Source: Mycobacterium sp. URHD0025 (GTDB lineage: Bacteria > Actinomycetota > Actinomycetes > Mycobacteriales > Mycobacteriaceae). Taken from it: a stretch of DNA of 64,000 nt. The notes beneath the pieces are model-generated. The model had not been told where the DNA came from. It did no database searches and saw only the letters and a program-made list of their open reading frames with translations. Positions 18,801 through 26,663 of the stretch are shown one piece after another. Both the position numbers and the translations under genes were made by a program. The stretch spans positions 372,001-436,000 of the forward strand of contig NZ_AUEQ01000008.1 in assembly GCF_000426065.1 (NCBI RefSeq). Reading direction: 5' to 3'. How positions within the stretch are numbered: position 1 is the first letter of the stretch; the number at the start of each line of letters is the position of its first letter.

Positions 18801-18996
18801 TCATGATCTCGCGGAGCCGTTCGGCGCCCAGCGTCGTTGCGATGTCCATGGAGCGCACCACATCGGCGAACAAGACGGTGACCTGCTTGTATTCGGCGTT
18901 AGGTGCCACCTTGACCGGTGCGCCGCAGACGTCGCAGAACCGGGCACCTGCCCGCGGCTCGGTGCCACACGCACGGCATGTCGTAGTTTCCGTCAT
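15829..18996 (-). CDS. Multidomain nucleotide cyclase-like/AAA ATPase with helical repeat C-terminus
   Basis: 1055 residues from the ATG at 18996. Domains: zinc ribbon (C7, C10, C21, C24); class III cyclase homology (about 35-200) with metal Asp45 and Asp89 and base-selecting Lys85; STAND-type ATPase with Walker A GGPGIGKS (261-268); TPR-like helices over the C-terminal 450 residues. No LuxR HTH follows, unlike relatives such as Rv1358. In the cyclase the Asp and Asn of the usual IGDxVN block appear as Glu163 and Gly165, with Arg169 kept, so catalysis is doubtful. Likely a signal-sensing ATPase; the ligand is unknown. Confidence 0.85.
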   Translation of the reverse strand: MTETTTCRACGTEPRAGARFCDVCGAPVKVAPNAEYKQVTVLFADVVRSMDIATTLGAERLREIMSELFNRSAAVVRRYGGTVDKFTGDGIMAIFGAPVALEDHAFRSCLAALEIHQQTALLAVQVKARDGLDLQLRIGLSSGQVITGEVGTDTMSYTAIGEHVGMAQRMESVAPPGGVMLTESTANLVKDTMKLADPEMVQVKGASQRTRARRLLEVNSAHDLLAVGESNLVGRGWELSAVEGILERSVQGHGSIVLLVGGPGIGKSRLVSELAAKATARGVPVHSTFCESHTTEIPFHAITGLLKAAFGVAELDRAAARTKVRTQIPDDAPASLQLLDDLLGIADPDVVPPAIDPDARRRRLTTLVNAASLARTTPAVYVVEDAHWIDGVSESMLSDFLSVTPQTPSLVVITYRPEYHGALSHVHGAQTIVLAPLDDSETSTLITELLGSGDGVAGLTDTIAARAAGNPFFALEIVRDLTERGLLRGERGAYVLCDGHGRVSVPATLQATIAARIDRLDPAAKRTLCAASVIGSRFSAGLLTCLNTDPVFEELIEAELIDQVQYTPHAEFAFHHPMVRTVAYESQLKADRSELHRRLADTIADREPGQADENAALIAEHLEAAGDLRAAYAWHMRAGAWANSRDTAAAQVCWERARQIADLLPADDPDRAAMRIAPRTLVCGNGFRSKVTVSGARFEELRELCEAAGDKASLAIGMAGLTGELMLQGRVRDAARQVSEHMTLIESIGDPTLTVGLSPTPIALKIESGEMGEVLRWSQTAIDLADGDPTKGNFIMGSPLAAAFAARSIAKWALGLDGWRADLEHALAMARTTDKFSHALVITWTYFTTLSCGVLLASDEAMRDIDDALQITEGAGDDIALGLARVTMGYALLNRESPADRERGLTILGEVRQMCLSGRFYLSELVGIDVYTARERAKRGDRAGTIRILRQAIDDLFHSGQLSYNILATGILAETLVDRGAKGDLAEAEAAINRLAAIPVEDRLILRDIMLLRSRALIARAKGDDAGYREFRDGYRDIASRLGFEGHMALAAALP

Positions 18997-19134
18997 TCGA
19001 AGCCCCCGGCCGTCGGAGAACCCGCTGCATCGAGGATAGAACGCAGCAACAGCAGAGGGGCCGGGTTGCCGCACAGGCACGATGGGACTTTTCCCATGGG
19101 TAGCGAATCGAGCAACGGGCACGACGACGCGGGC

Positions 19135-19632
19135 CTAGCCGCCCATGACTCCCAGCGCGGCCTGCCAGGCCTTCAGTTTGTCCTCATAGCGCATCGTCTG
19201 TGCGGGGCTGGTCGACGGTGCCCGGACGCATGGAACCGGAGGAGTGCCCACCAGACGCCGGTAGTTCGATTCGGCCGCAGCACCGTTGAACACCACCTGC
19301 CGCAGCGTGGGGTGTGCTGCGAAGAACCCGGCAAAGTCGTTGGGTACCATGCTGTCTCGTTCCACGGCCGAGTCCAGGCTGCCCACCCTTCGGCAGGACC
19401 GCAGCACGTCCCACACCGCAATGCGGTGTGTGTGGAGGATCGCCACCCGATCCTGATACGGCGCATCGGCACTGAACCCGAATAGGGACCCGGTGATGCG
19501 CCAGAATGCGTTTCGCGGATTGCCGTAGTACTGACCGGAGGCCAGCGACATCACGCTCGGCATGTTTCCCAGGATCAGTACGCGGGGCTCCCGACCGGCG
19601 ATGGGTGCCAGCCCGTGCAGCAGCTCGGTCAC
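19135..19632 (-). CDS. DNA-deoxyinosine (hypoxanthine-DNA) glycosylase, family 6 UDG
   Basis: 165 residues, GTG start at 19632. Motifs: LILGNMPSVMSLASGQYYGN (near residue 20), with NPRNAFWRI giving the catalytic Asn of family 6; central VWDVLRSCRRVGSLDS; C-terminal substrate segment APSTSPAQT. These enzymes excise hypoxanthine from deaminated adenine. With UdgB this gives the window two deaminated-base glycosylases. It lies downstream of the FMO gene on the same strand, separated by a strong hairpin, so it is probably transcribed independently. Confidence 0.87.
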   Translation of the reverse strand: MTELLHGLAPIAGREPRVLILGNMPSVMSLASGQYYGNPRNAFWRITGSLFGFSADAPYQDRVAILHTHRIAVWDVLRSCRRVGSLDSAVERDSMVPNDFAGFFAAHPTLRQVVFNGAAAESNYRRLVGTPPVPCVRAPSTSPAQTMRYEDKLKAWQAALGVMGG

Positions 19633-19658
19633 CCTCGCATGTATACGCCGCGCACGCG

Positions 19659-19701
19659 GGCGCCCCGAACGGCGTGGGGGTTATGTCACGTTCGGGGCGC
19701 C
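19659..19701 (-). terminator. 13-bp perfect stem hairpin after the FMO gene
   Basis: GGCGCCCCGAACG (19659-19671) is exactly complementary to CGTTCGGGGCGCC (19689-19701) around a 17-base loop. It starts 14 bases after the FMO stop. There is no following U-tract, as is usual for mycobacterial I-shaped terminators. Since the glycosylase start is only 27 bases beyond it, it could instead act as a leader structure. Confidence 0.6.
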
Positions 19702-19714
19702 ATGTCGTAGGTCG

Positions 19715-21544
19715 TCAGCTCAGGTGATGGACCTCCTGCAGTCCGTACACCGGCGTTGCCAGGCCCTCATAGCGGGCCTTGAGCTGCAACGCCAGATACA
19801 GCGAATAATGCCGGGATTGGTGCAGATTGCCGCCGTGCAGCCACAGGTTGGGCTGTTGGGTGGGCTTCCACATGTTGCGTTGTTCGCCTTCCCACGGCCC
19901 GGGATCCTTGGTGGTGCCCGAGCCCAGGCCCCAGACCTTGCCGATCCGATCGGCGACTTCCTGGCTGATCAGATCGGCCGCCCAGCCGTTCATCGAACCG
20001 AACCCGGTGGCGTACACCACCACGTCGGCGGGCAGTTCGGTGCCGTCGGCCAGGATCACCGAGTCCTCGGTCAGCCGGTCCACCTCGCCGTGCGCGAGTT
20101 TGATGCTGCCGTCGGCGATCAGCTCGCAGGCGCCGACGTCGATGTAGTAGCCCGAGCCTCGGCGAAGGTACTTCATGAAAAGGCCTGAATCGTCGTCGCC
20201 GAAGTCGAGCTCGAATCCGGCGGCTTCCAATCGGGCGTAGAAGTCCTTGTCGCGCTGGCGGATTGCATCGTAGATGGGCCGCTGGAAGTCGGCCATGATG
20301 GCATAAGGCAGGGACGCGAAAGTCAGGTCGGCTTTCTCTGTGGTCATTCCCGCCGCGACGGCCCGCTCCGAGTACAGGTCGCCGAGGCCGAGCTCCATCA
20401 GTGATTCCGAGCGCACGATGTGGGTCGAGGAGCGCTGCACCATCGTGACGTCGACGTAGTTCTCGTACAACGCTTTACAGATGTCGTGCGCGGAGTTGTT
20501 GGATCCGATCACCACGACTCGCTTGCCCGTGTACTGGTCTGGGCCCGGGTGGTGGCTGGAGTGGTGCTGCTCGCCGCGGAAGACATCCTGGCCCGGGATC
20601 GTCGGGATGCTGGGCTTGCCCGACATCCCGGTCGCCAGTACCAACTGCGTCGGCCGCAGCGTCACCGGCTCGCCGTTGCGGTTCACCTCGACGGTCCACC
20701 GCTGTTCGTCCTCGTCGTAGGACGCCGACAAGCAGGTCGTCGAGCTCCAGTACGGCACCTCCATGACCCGGGTGTAGAACTCCAGCCAGTCGCCGATCTT
20801 GTCCTTGGGCGCGAACACCGGCCAGTTGGGCGGGAACGGCAGATAGGGCAGGTGGTCGTACCAGACCGGGTCGTGCAGGCACAGCGACTTGTAGCGCTTG
20901 CGCCACTGGTCGCCGGGCCGCTCGTGTTGGTCGACGACGATGGCCGGCACGCCGAGCTGGCGCAGCCGGGCACCCAGTGCGATACCGCCCTGGCCACCGC
21001 CGATCACCACGGTGTAGGGCTGCTCGCTGTAGCCCAGGGTCAGATCCTCGTCGAGGCGCTTCTCGGCCCATGACCGCCGGTCCGGATCCGAGCCGTGCAC
21101 GGCGCCCAGCGGACGGTTGGCGCCTTTACGCTCCTCGTGGCCCTTGAGCTCCTGCAATGTGGTCAGCAGGGTCCAGCCCAGCTCGTCGCGCAGTCGCAGA
21201 TGGCCCTTGCCCCGGCCCGCCGCGGTTTCGAACTCGATGAACGCCGAGGTGACGACGTGTTCTCCGTCGAATTCCTCGGTCGGAGTTTCTGCCGTCCGGA
21301 AACCGGAAGGATCGGTGTCGTCCAAGCGTGCCGTCAGCATGTCGGCCATGCCGTCCCGGCCCTCGAGGGTCTTGAGGTTCCAGGTGAACGCAACCAGGTC
21401 ACGCCAGAAGCTGTCGGTCGCGAACTTCCCGACGACGCGTTGGATGTCCCGATCGGCCAGTGCGGATTCGAAATCGGCCAGCCAGGCGTCAACCCGTTCC
21501 TGTGGTGACAGCGTGGCCAGCGGTGCGGCGGTGGTCTGTGTCAT
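19715..21544 (-). CDS. Flavin-containing monooxygenase with N-terminal NTF2-like domain
   Basis: 609 residues from the ATG at 21544. The N-terminal 150 residues look NTF2/SnoaL-like (RVVGKFATDSFWRDLVAFTW). Then come FAD-binding VVIGGGQGGIALGARLRQLG and NADPH-binding VVVIGSNNSAHDICK. The fingerprint FRGEQHHSSHHP sits between them: F-x-G-x3-H-x3-H-P, between the FMO (H-x3-F/Y) and Baeyer-Villiger (H-x3-W-P) forms. It should insert one oxygen into a ketone or heteroatom substrate. Divergent from the diol dehydrogenase, sharing a repeat-rich control region, so likely part of a ketone/diol pathway. Confidence 0.87.
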   Translation of the reverse strand: MTQTTAAPLATLSPQERVDAWLADFESALADRDIQRVVGKFATDSFWRDLVAFTWNLKTLEGRDGMADMLTARLDDTDPSGFRTAETPTEEFDGEHVVTSAFIEFETAAGRGKGHLRLRDELGWTLLTTLQELKGHEERKGANRPLGAVHGSDPDRRSWAEKRLDEDLTLGYSEQPYTVVIGGGQGGIALGARLRQLGVPAIVVDQHERPGDQWRKRYKSLCLHDPVWYDHLPYLPFPPNWPVFAPKDKIGDWLEFYTRVMEVPYWSSTTCLSASYDEDEQRWTVEVNRNGEPVTLRPTQLVLATGMSGKPSIPTIPGQDVFRGEQHHSSHHPGPDQYTGKRVVVIGSNNSAHDICKALYENYVDVTMVQRSSTHIVRSESLMELGLGDLYSERAVAAGMTTEKADLTFASLPYAIMADFQRPIYDAIRQRDKDFYARLEAAGFELDFGDDDSGLFMKYLRRGSGYYIDVGACELIADGSIKLAHGEVDRLTEDSVILADGTELPADVVVYATGFGSMNGWAADLISQEVADRIGKVWGLGSGTTKDPGPWEGEQRNMWKPTQQPNLWLHGGNLHQSRHYSLYLALQLKARYEGLATPVYGLQEVHHLS

Positions 21545-21573
21545 GTGGCCCAGCCCACACCGTGTGGGCAACC

Positions 21574-21635
21574 GCAACAAGGGTTGCACGGGGTTGCAAA
21601 CCCCCGACGTTTGACGGCGCAACGTCTTGCAACCC
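21574..21635. promoter_or_regulatory. GGGTTGCA repeat cluster in the FMO-ADH divergent promoter
   Basis: GGGTTGCA occurs at 21581-21588 and 21591-21598, and inverted as TGCAACCC at 21628-21635. Embedded inverted repeats: GCAAC-AAGG-GTTGC (21574-21587), GGGGTT-GCA-AACCCC (21590-21604), GCAA-CGTC-TTGC (21619-21630). The TTGCAA core recurs. This looks like a multi-site operator, most simply for the AcoR-like activator at 23544. Confidence 0.65.
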
Positions 21636-21672
21636 TTACGCTGCGCCCGGCAATGCGCCTAGACAGTCCACT

Positions 21673-22728
21673 ATGAGAGCAGCTGTGTACTACGGACCGA
21701 ACAAGGTCGAAGTCGCCGACGTTCCGGAGCCTGATCCGACACCCGGCACCGTCAAGATCAAGGTGGGCTTCAACGGGATCTGTGGTACTGACCTGCATGA
21801 ATACTATGCCGGTCCGATCTTCGTGCCGACCGAGCCGCATCCGCTGACCGGACGGCAGCTTCCGCTGACCATGGGGCACGAATTCTCGGGAACCATCACC
21901 GAGGTCGGCGCCGGCGTCACGGACTACGCCCCGGGTGACCGGGTCGCCGTCGAGCCGATCTACCGTTGCGGGCACTGCGCACCGTGCCGGGCCGGGACCT
22001 ACAACGTCTGTCAGCAGATCGGCTTCCACGGCCTGATGTCCGACGGCGGCATGGCTGAATACACCGTGGTGCCAACGGAAATGCTGCACCGGCTCCCTGA
22101 CAATGTCTCCCTCGAACTCGGCGCGCTGGTCGAGCCGATGTCGGTGGCCTACCACGCCGCCACCCTCGGCGAGGTCGGCCCGCTGCACACCGCGGTGATC
22201 TTCGGTGCCGGCCCGATCGGCATCGGTCTGTGGTTCGCGCTGCGGGGCAAGGGGCTCGACGACGTGTACGTCTGCGAACCGTCGCCCACCCGCAGGACTG
22301 CCATCGAGGCGCTCGGCGCCAAGACCCTTGACCCGACAACCACGGACGTTCCGGCTTTCATCGCCGATCACACCGAGGGACGCGGGGCCGACGCCGCATT
22401 CGACGCTGCCGGCGTGGCACCGGCCATCGCGGCCGCCACGGCGTGCGTCGGAGCCCGCAAACCGACGGTCAGCGTCGCGATCTACGAGAAGCCGCTGCCG
22501 ACACCGTTGCTCAACCTGGTGATGAACGAATCCCGCATCCAAGGTTCGCTGTGCTACACCTCGGCGGATTTCGAGGCGGTCATCGATCTCATGGCACAGG
22601 GGGTCTATGACACGAGGGGATGGGTCACGCCCATTGCGATCGACGACGTGATCGACGAGGGGTTCGAGGCTCTGCACGCAGGGCAGAAGATGAAGGTTCT
22701 GGTCGATCCGAGCGGGGGCGCATCGTGA
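21673..22728 (+). CDS. Zinc-dependent 2,3-butanediol/sorbitol-type alcohol dehydrogenase
   Basis: 351 residues from the ATG at 21673, chosen because MRAAVYYGP is the family start. Medium-chain ADH: catalytic zinc ligands Cys37 and the GHE motif (H69, E70); structural zinc cysteines 99, 102, 105 and 113 in [19 protein letters not shown]-binding [14 protein letters not shown] near 178. Similar to (R,R)-butanediol dehydrogenases, which interconvert acetoin and butanediol. Its stop overlaps the SDR start (GTGA), so the two are translationally coupled. Confidence 0.87.
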   Translation: MRAAVYYGPNKVEVADVPEPDPTPGTVKIKVGFNGICGTDLHEYYAGPIFVPTEPHPLTGRQLPLTMGHEFSGTITEVGAGVTDYAPGDRVAVEPIYRCGHCAPCRAGTYNVCQQIGFHGLMSDGGMAEYTVVPTEMLHRLPDNVSLELGALVEPMSVAYHAATLGEVGPLHTAVIFGAGPIGIGLWFALRGKGLDDVYVCEPSPTRRTAIEALGAKTLDPTTTDVPAFIADHTEGRGADAAFDAAGVAPAIAAATACVGARKPTVSVAIYEKPLPTPLLNLVMNESRIQGSLCYTSADFEAVIDLMAQGVYDTRGWVTPIAIDDVIDEGFEALHAGQKMKVLVDPSGGAS

Positions 22729-23504
22729 CGCTGCAGAGCAAGGTGGCGCTGGTGACAGGCGCGGGCCGCGGGATCGGACGGGGGATCGCGCTGCGACTGG
22801 CGCGGGAAGGTGCCGCCGTCGCCCTGGTCGACGTGGTAGCGGACGGAATCGACGGCGTCGCCGCGGAGATCGCCGAAATCGGCTCGAAAACGACGACTTT
22901 CGTCACCGACGTGAGTGATCGGGACTCGGTGTACGCGGCGGTCGAGCACGCCGCGGCCGCCCTCGGTGGGCTCGACATCATGATCAACAACGCCGGGGTC
23001 GCGCTGGTCGGACCGATTGCCGAGGTCACGCCCGCCGACGTCGCCCGAGTGTGGTCGATCAACGTCGACGGAGTGCTGTGGGGAATCCAGGCTGCCGCAG
23101 CCAAGTTCATCGAGCTGGGCCGTCCGGGCAAGATCATCAACGCCTCGTCCATCGCCGGTCATGACGGCTTCGCGATGTTGGGCGTGTACAGCGCAACCAA
23201 ATTCGCGGTGCGTGGCCTGACGCAGGCCGCGGCCAAGGAGTACGCGTCGGCGGGCATCACGGTCAACGCATACTGTCCCGGGATCGTCGGCACCGACATG
23301 TGGGTCGAGATCGACAAGCGGTTCGCCGAGCTGACCGGTGCCGCCGAGGGGGAGACGTTCCAGAAGTACGCGGGCGGCATCGCGTTGGGGCGGCCGGAAA
23401 CACCCGAGGACGTGGCCGGATTCGTCGCTTATCTGGCCGGCCCGGATGCCGATTACATGACCGGTCAGGCGGGTCTGATCGACGGGGGGTTGGTGTATCG
23501 GTAA
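22725..23504 (+). CDS. Short-chain dehydrogenase, probable acetoin/diacetyl reductase
   Basis: 259 residues from the GTG at 22725, overlapping the ADH stop by four bases; the longer upstream frame is antisense-free but inside ADH. Classical [13 protein letters not shown] nucleotide site at 11-20, NNAG near 88, catalytic YSATK near 152, and PGIVGTDMW, which is characteristic of acetoin reductases (BudC). NAD(H)-dependent reduction of diacetyl or acetoin is the family reaction. Paired with the diol dehydrogenase and followed by an AcoR-like activator, fitting uptake of C4 diols/ketones as carbon sources. Confidence 0.85.
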   Translation: MTLQSKVALVTGAGRGIGRGIALRLAREGAAVALVDVVADGIDGVAAEIAEIGSKTTTFVTDVSDRDSVYAAVEHAAAALGGLDIMINNAGVALVGPIAEVTPADVARVWSINVDGVLWGIQAAAAKFIELGRPGKIINASSIAGHDGFAMLGVYSATKFAVRGLTQAAAKEYASAGITVNAYCPGIVGTDMWVEIDKRFAELTGAAEGETFQKYAGGIALGRPETPEDVAGFVAYLAGPDADYMTGQAGLIDGGLVYR

Positions 23505-23543
23505 CCGGAGATTGGCGCCTTGGTGTGATGTGGAGCACAATCG

Positions 23544-24833
23544 GTGATGATGCCCGGACCCCGCATCCCCGAACCCGCGGTTGCCGTGGGCGACGACCCT
23601 CGCCGGTACGCCAGACTGCTGTCTGAGGTGTACGACGCCACCATGTCCGGTGATCGGTCACCGGCGCGGCCCCGCTCGGTGATCGAGGATTCCTGGAATC
23701 GGTTGCGGGCAAAGGGGATAAATCCAGACCACCACACCCCGCCGCGCGTTGAGACGGCAGGGTTGGACATGCTGCGGCAAACGTCGGGTCTGGTCGCCAT
23801 CCTCGATGACGTATCGCGGGGGCTGGATTCGGTGATCGAGCAGGACAACATCCTGGTGGTGGCCGATGCCCGCGGCCGGGTGCTCTGGCGTTCGGGCTCG
23901 CCGCGGGTCCTCAGCCTTGCCGATCGCCTCGGTTTCATCGAGGGGGCGACGTGGAGTGAGAGCGCGGTCGGCACCAACGGGATAGGTACGGCGCTGGCTT
24001 CACACCGTGCGGTGCAGATCTTCTCGGCCGAGCATTTCCTGCGCAGCCACCACCCGTGGACCTGCGCCGGTGCGCCGATCCGCGATCCGCGGACCGGTCA
24101 GGTCATCGGCATCGTGGACGTGTCCGGCCCGGCCTCGACGGTGCATCCGACCACCGTCGCGCTGGTGGATCTGGTGGCGCGGCTCGCGGAATCACAATTG
24201 CGCGAGTCGCATGACCGTACGTTGAACCGGTTGCGCGCCGTGGCGGCACCGATTCTGGCCAGGGTGGGTAACCCGGCGCTCGCCGTCGATGCCGAGGGCT
24301 GGGTCGCCGCGGTGGACTCCTTGCCGCTGCACAACCGGATCCTGTTGCCCGAGAACGGATTACCGGGACGGGCTTGGATTCCCCCCTTCGGTATGTGCGA
24401 TGTGGAGGCGCTGCCGGGCGGATGGCTGGTGCGGGTCGCCGACGAGGCCGAGCCCGATGCGGCGCCGTCGCGGGTGATCCTGGACCTGCGCGACAGCGAA
24501 CCGTCGCTGGAGATGGCCGGCCAGTTCGGCAATTGGCGGCGCAGCATCTCCAGCCGTCATGCCGAGATCCTGCTGGTGCTGGCGACCAGCCGTCAGGGCC
24601 GGTCGGCACCGGAGCTGGCCGAGGATCTCTACGGCGATCGGACCAGGGTGGTGACGGTGCGCGCCGAGATGTCGCGACTGCGTAAGCAGTTCGCCGGCTT
24701 GGTGGCCGGTAGGCCCTACCGCTTCGGGGACTCGGTGATCGTGGACGTCCGCTACCCACAGGACATGTCGACACTGTTGAGTTCTTCGACAGCTCCGGCG
24801 GTTCATGCGGTGCGTGGGTATACCTTGACCTGA
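23544..24833 (+). CDS. AcoR-like GAF-domain transcriptional regulator lacking the sigma-54 ATPase domain
   Basis: 429 residues. Start is one of GTG 23544, ATG 23547 or ATG 23550. The N-terminal region holds [14 protein letters not shown] and the GAF signature [19 protein letters not shown] plus [20 protein letters not shown], as in acetoin activators. No AAA+ ATPase or GAFTGA is present. Instead the C-terminus has a winged-helix-like domain ([21 protein letters not shown], then [15 protein letters not shown]), as in other actinobacterial versions that work with sigma-70-type polymerase. It should sense acetoin-like effectors and drive the adjacent ADH/SDR and FMO genes. Confidence 0.83.
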   Translation: MMMPGPRIPEPAVAVGDDPRRYARLLSEVYDATMSGDRSPARPRSVIEDSWNRLRAKGINPDHHTPPRVETAGLDMLRQTSGLVAILDDVSRGLDSVIEQDNILVVADARGRVLWRSGSPRVLSLADRLGFIEGATWSESAVGTNGIGTALASHRAVQIFSAEHFLRSHHPWTCAGAPIRDPRTGQVIGIVDVSGPASTVHPTTVALVDLVARLAESQLRESHDRTLNRLRAVAAPILARVGNPALAVDAEGWVAAVDSLPLHNRILLPENGLPGRAWIPPFGMCDVEALPGGWLVRVADEAEPDAAPSRVILDLRDSEPSLEMAGQFGNWRRSISSRHAEILLVLATSRQGRSAPELAEDLYGDRTRVVTVRAEMSRLRKQFAGLVAGRPYRFGDSVIVDVRYPQDMSTLLSSSTAPAVHAVRGYTLT

Positions 24834-25942
24834 TGGTGGCCGACCCCACTCTCCTGGACGGGCTCGACGGCGAGGCCGGTGCACAGCGTGCCGAGCTGGT
24901 CGAATGGCTGCTGTCGCGCGGCATCACCGCCGATCAGATCCGTCAGGCCGTCACCCCGATGCTGTTGGCTTCGCGCCGGGTGGCCGGGGACGACGGCACC
25001 TACGTGTCCACCCGGGAGATCAGCGAGCAGACCGGACTGGATGTAGGCCTTGTCCAGCGGCTGCAACGCGCGATGGGACTGGCAACCGTCGAGGATCCCG
25101 ATGCAGCGGTGCTGTTGCGGGCCGACGCCGAGGCGGTCGGCTTCGCCGAGCGGTTCCTTGAGCTCGGTATCGCCCCGGACGAACTCGTCTTGATCACCCG
25201 GGTGCTGTCGGAGGGGCTGGGCCGGGCCGCCGAGGTGATGCGTTATGCCGCGCTGGCGGCGGTGTTGACACCTGGAGCGACGGAACTGGAAACCGCCAAG
25301 GCGAGCGAGGCACTGGTCGCCGAGGCTGCCCCGCTGATCGGCCCGATGATCCGGGACATGCTGTTCGTCCAGCTGCGGCATGCGATGGAGACCGAGGCGG
25401 TGAGCGCTTCGGAGCGGGCCGAGGGAGTTCCGCTGCCCGGTGCCCGGTTGGTCACCATCGCGTTCGCCGACATCGTCGGGTTCACCCGGCTGGGCGAGGT
25501 CGTGCAGCCCGAAGACCTTGAGCGGCTGGCGAATCGGCTGGCCGACGCGGCACGCGCAGTGGCCGTCGGCCCGGTGCGGCTGATCAAGACGATCGGCGAT
25601 GCGGTGATGCTCGTCAGTCCCGATCCGGCGGCGCTGCTCGATGCGGTGCTGCAGTTGGTGGCCGCCACCGAAACGGATGCGGACTTCCCGCGACTGCGGG
25701 TCGGTCTGGCGACCGGCCCCGCGGTGAGCCGGGCCGGTGACTGGTTCGGCAGCTCGGTGAATCTGGCCAGCCGAGTCACCGGGGTGGCGCGGCCCGGGAC
25801 CGTGCTGGTGGCCGAGTCCACCCGTACGGCGATCGCGCGGAAGGAGGGCGAGGAAGACCGATTCGTCTGGTCGTTCGCGGGGGCCCGCCGCCTCAAGGGC
25901 GTCAAGAGCGACGTGAAGCTCTTCCGTGCCAGGCCCGCATAG
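24833..25942 (+). CDS. Class III adenylate cyclase with autoinhibitory N-domain (Rv1264-like)
   Basis: 369 residues. Starts at ATG 24833, overlapping the regulator stop (TGATG). The N-terminal 190 residues are the all-helical pH-sensing regulatory domain of Rv1264-type enzymes ([20 protein letters not shown]). The cyclase domain has [12 protein letters not shown] with metal Asp213, IKTIGDAVM with Lys252 and Asp256, adenine-specifying Asp in [14 protein letters not shown], and catalytic Asn and Arg in the same segment. All catalytic residues are present, so ATP to cAMP is expected. In M. tuberculosis the enzyme is activated at acid pH. Coupling behind a catabolic regulator is notable. Confidence 0.9.
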   Translation: MVADPTLLDGLDGEAGAQRAELVEWLLSRGITADQIRQAVTPMLLASRRVAGDDGTYVSTREISEQTGLDVGLVQRLQRAMGLATVEDPDAAVLLRADAEAVGFAERFLELGIAPDELVLITRVLSEGLGRAAEVMRYAALAAVLTPGATELETAKASEALVAEAAPLIGPMIRDMLFVQLRHAMETEAVSASERAEGVPLPGARLVTIAFADIVGFTRLGEVVQPEDLERLANRLADAARAVAVGPVRLIKTIGDAVMLVSPDPAALLDAVLQLVAATETDADFPRLRVGLATGPAVSRAGDWFGSSVNLASRVTGVARPGTVLVAESTRTAIARKEGEEDRFVWSFAGARRLKGVKSDVKLFRARPA

Positions 25943-26015
25943 CGATCCGCGGAGCTTTATCGAATCTTCATCGAACGACTAGGACAGCCACATCGAGTCT
26001 CGGGAGGCTTGAGGC

Positions 26016-26663
26016 ATGACGAAACTGATGATGCTGAGTGCCGGCGCGGCGGTCGCGGCGGTCCTGGTGGCCGGTTGTAGCAATGACCAGGCAGACCGGA
26101 CCGCGGACTTGGAAATGACCAACGGCACGAGCACCTCGGCTGCGGCCGGTGCGCCGGTCAGCGCCGAGGCGCACAACGATGCCGATGTGATGTTCGCCCA
26201 GCACATGATTCCGCACCACCAGCAGGCAGTCGAGATGAGTGACGTGCTGCTGGGCAAGCAGGGTATCGATCCGCGGGTGACCGAGCTGGCCACCCAGATC
26301 AAGGGCGCCCAGGCGCCGGAGATCGAGCAGATGCAGGGCTGGCTGAAGCAGTGGGGCAACCCGCCCATGCCGCCGATGAACCACGGCGACATGAACCACG
26401 GCGACATGGGGCACGGGAACATGCCCGCCATGCAGGGCATGGTGTCGGAGACGGACATGACCGCGCTACGCAACGCCCAGGGCGCCGAGGCGGCCAAGCT
26501 GTACCTGACGCACATGATCGCTCACCACGAGGGCGCGATCACCATGGCCCAGGATGAGATCAAAGACGGCAAGTACTCCGCTGCGGTCGAGATGGCCCAC
26601 ACCATCGTGAAGACCCAGCAGCAGGAGATCGACACCATGCGGCAGATCCTGAGCTCGCTCTAA
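26016..26663 (+). CDS. DUF305 lipoprotein
   Basis: 215 residues. Signal peptide and lipobox VAGC (Cys about 21) anchor it outside the membrane. Two DUF305 ferritin-like helical halves carry HNDADVMFAQHMIPHHQQAVEM and LTHMIAHHEGAITMAQDEI. Between them is a Met/His-rich run (residues 121-142, PMNHGDMNHGDMGHGN pattern) typical of copper-handling periplasmic proteins. It sits at the edge of the copper island, tail to tail with the sensor kinase, so a role in extracytoplasmic copper binding is inferred. Confidence 0.87.
   Translation: MTKLMMLSAGAAVAAVLVAGCSNDQADRTADLEMTNGTSTSAAAGAPVSAEAHNDADVMFAQHMIPHHQQAVEMSDVLLGKQGIDPRVTELATQIKGAQAPEIEQMQGWLKQWGNPPMPPMNHGDMNHGDMGHGNMPAMQGMVSETDMTALRNAQGAEAAKLYLTHMIAHHEGAITMAQDEIKDGKYSAAVEMAHTIVKTQQQEIDTMRQILSSL

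Noticed and set aside
19082..19097. ATGGGA-CTTT-TCCCAT small palindrome after the glycosylase gene
   Set aside because: A 6-bp stem may be chance; no U-tract and it also lies upstream of the cyclase/ATPase start, so role is ambiguous.
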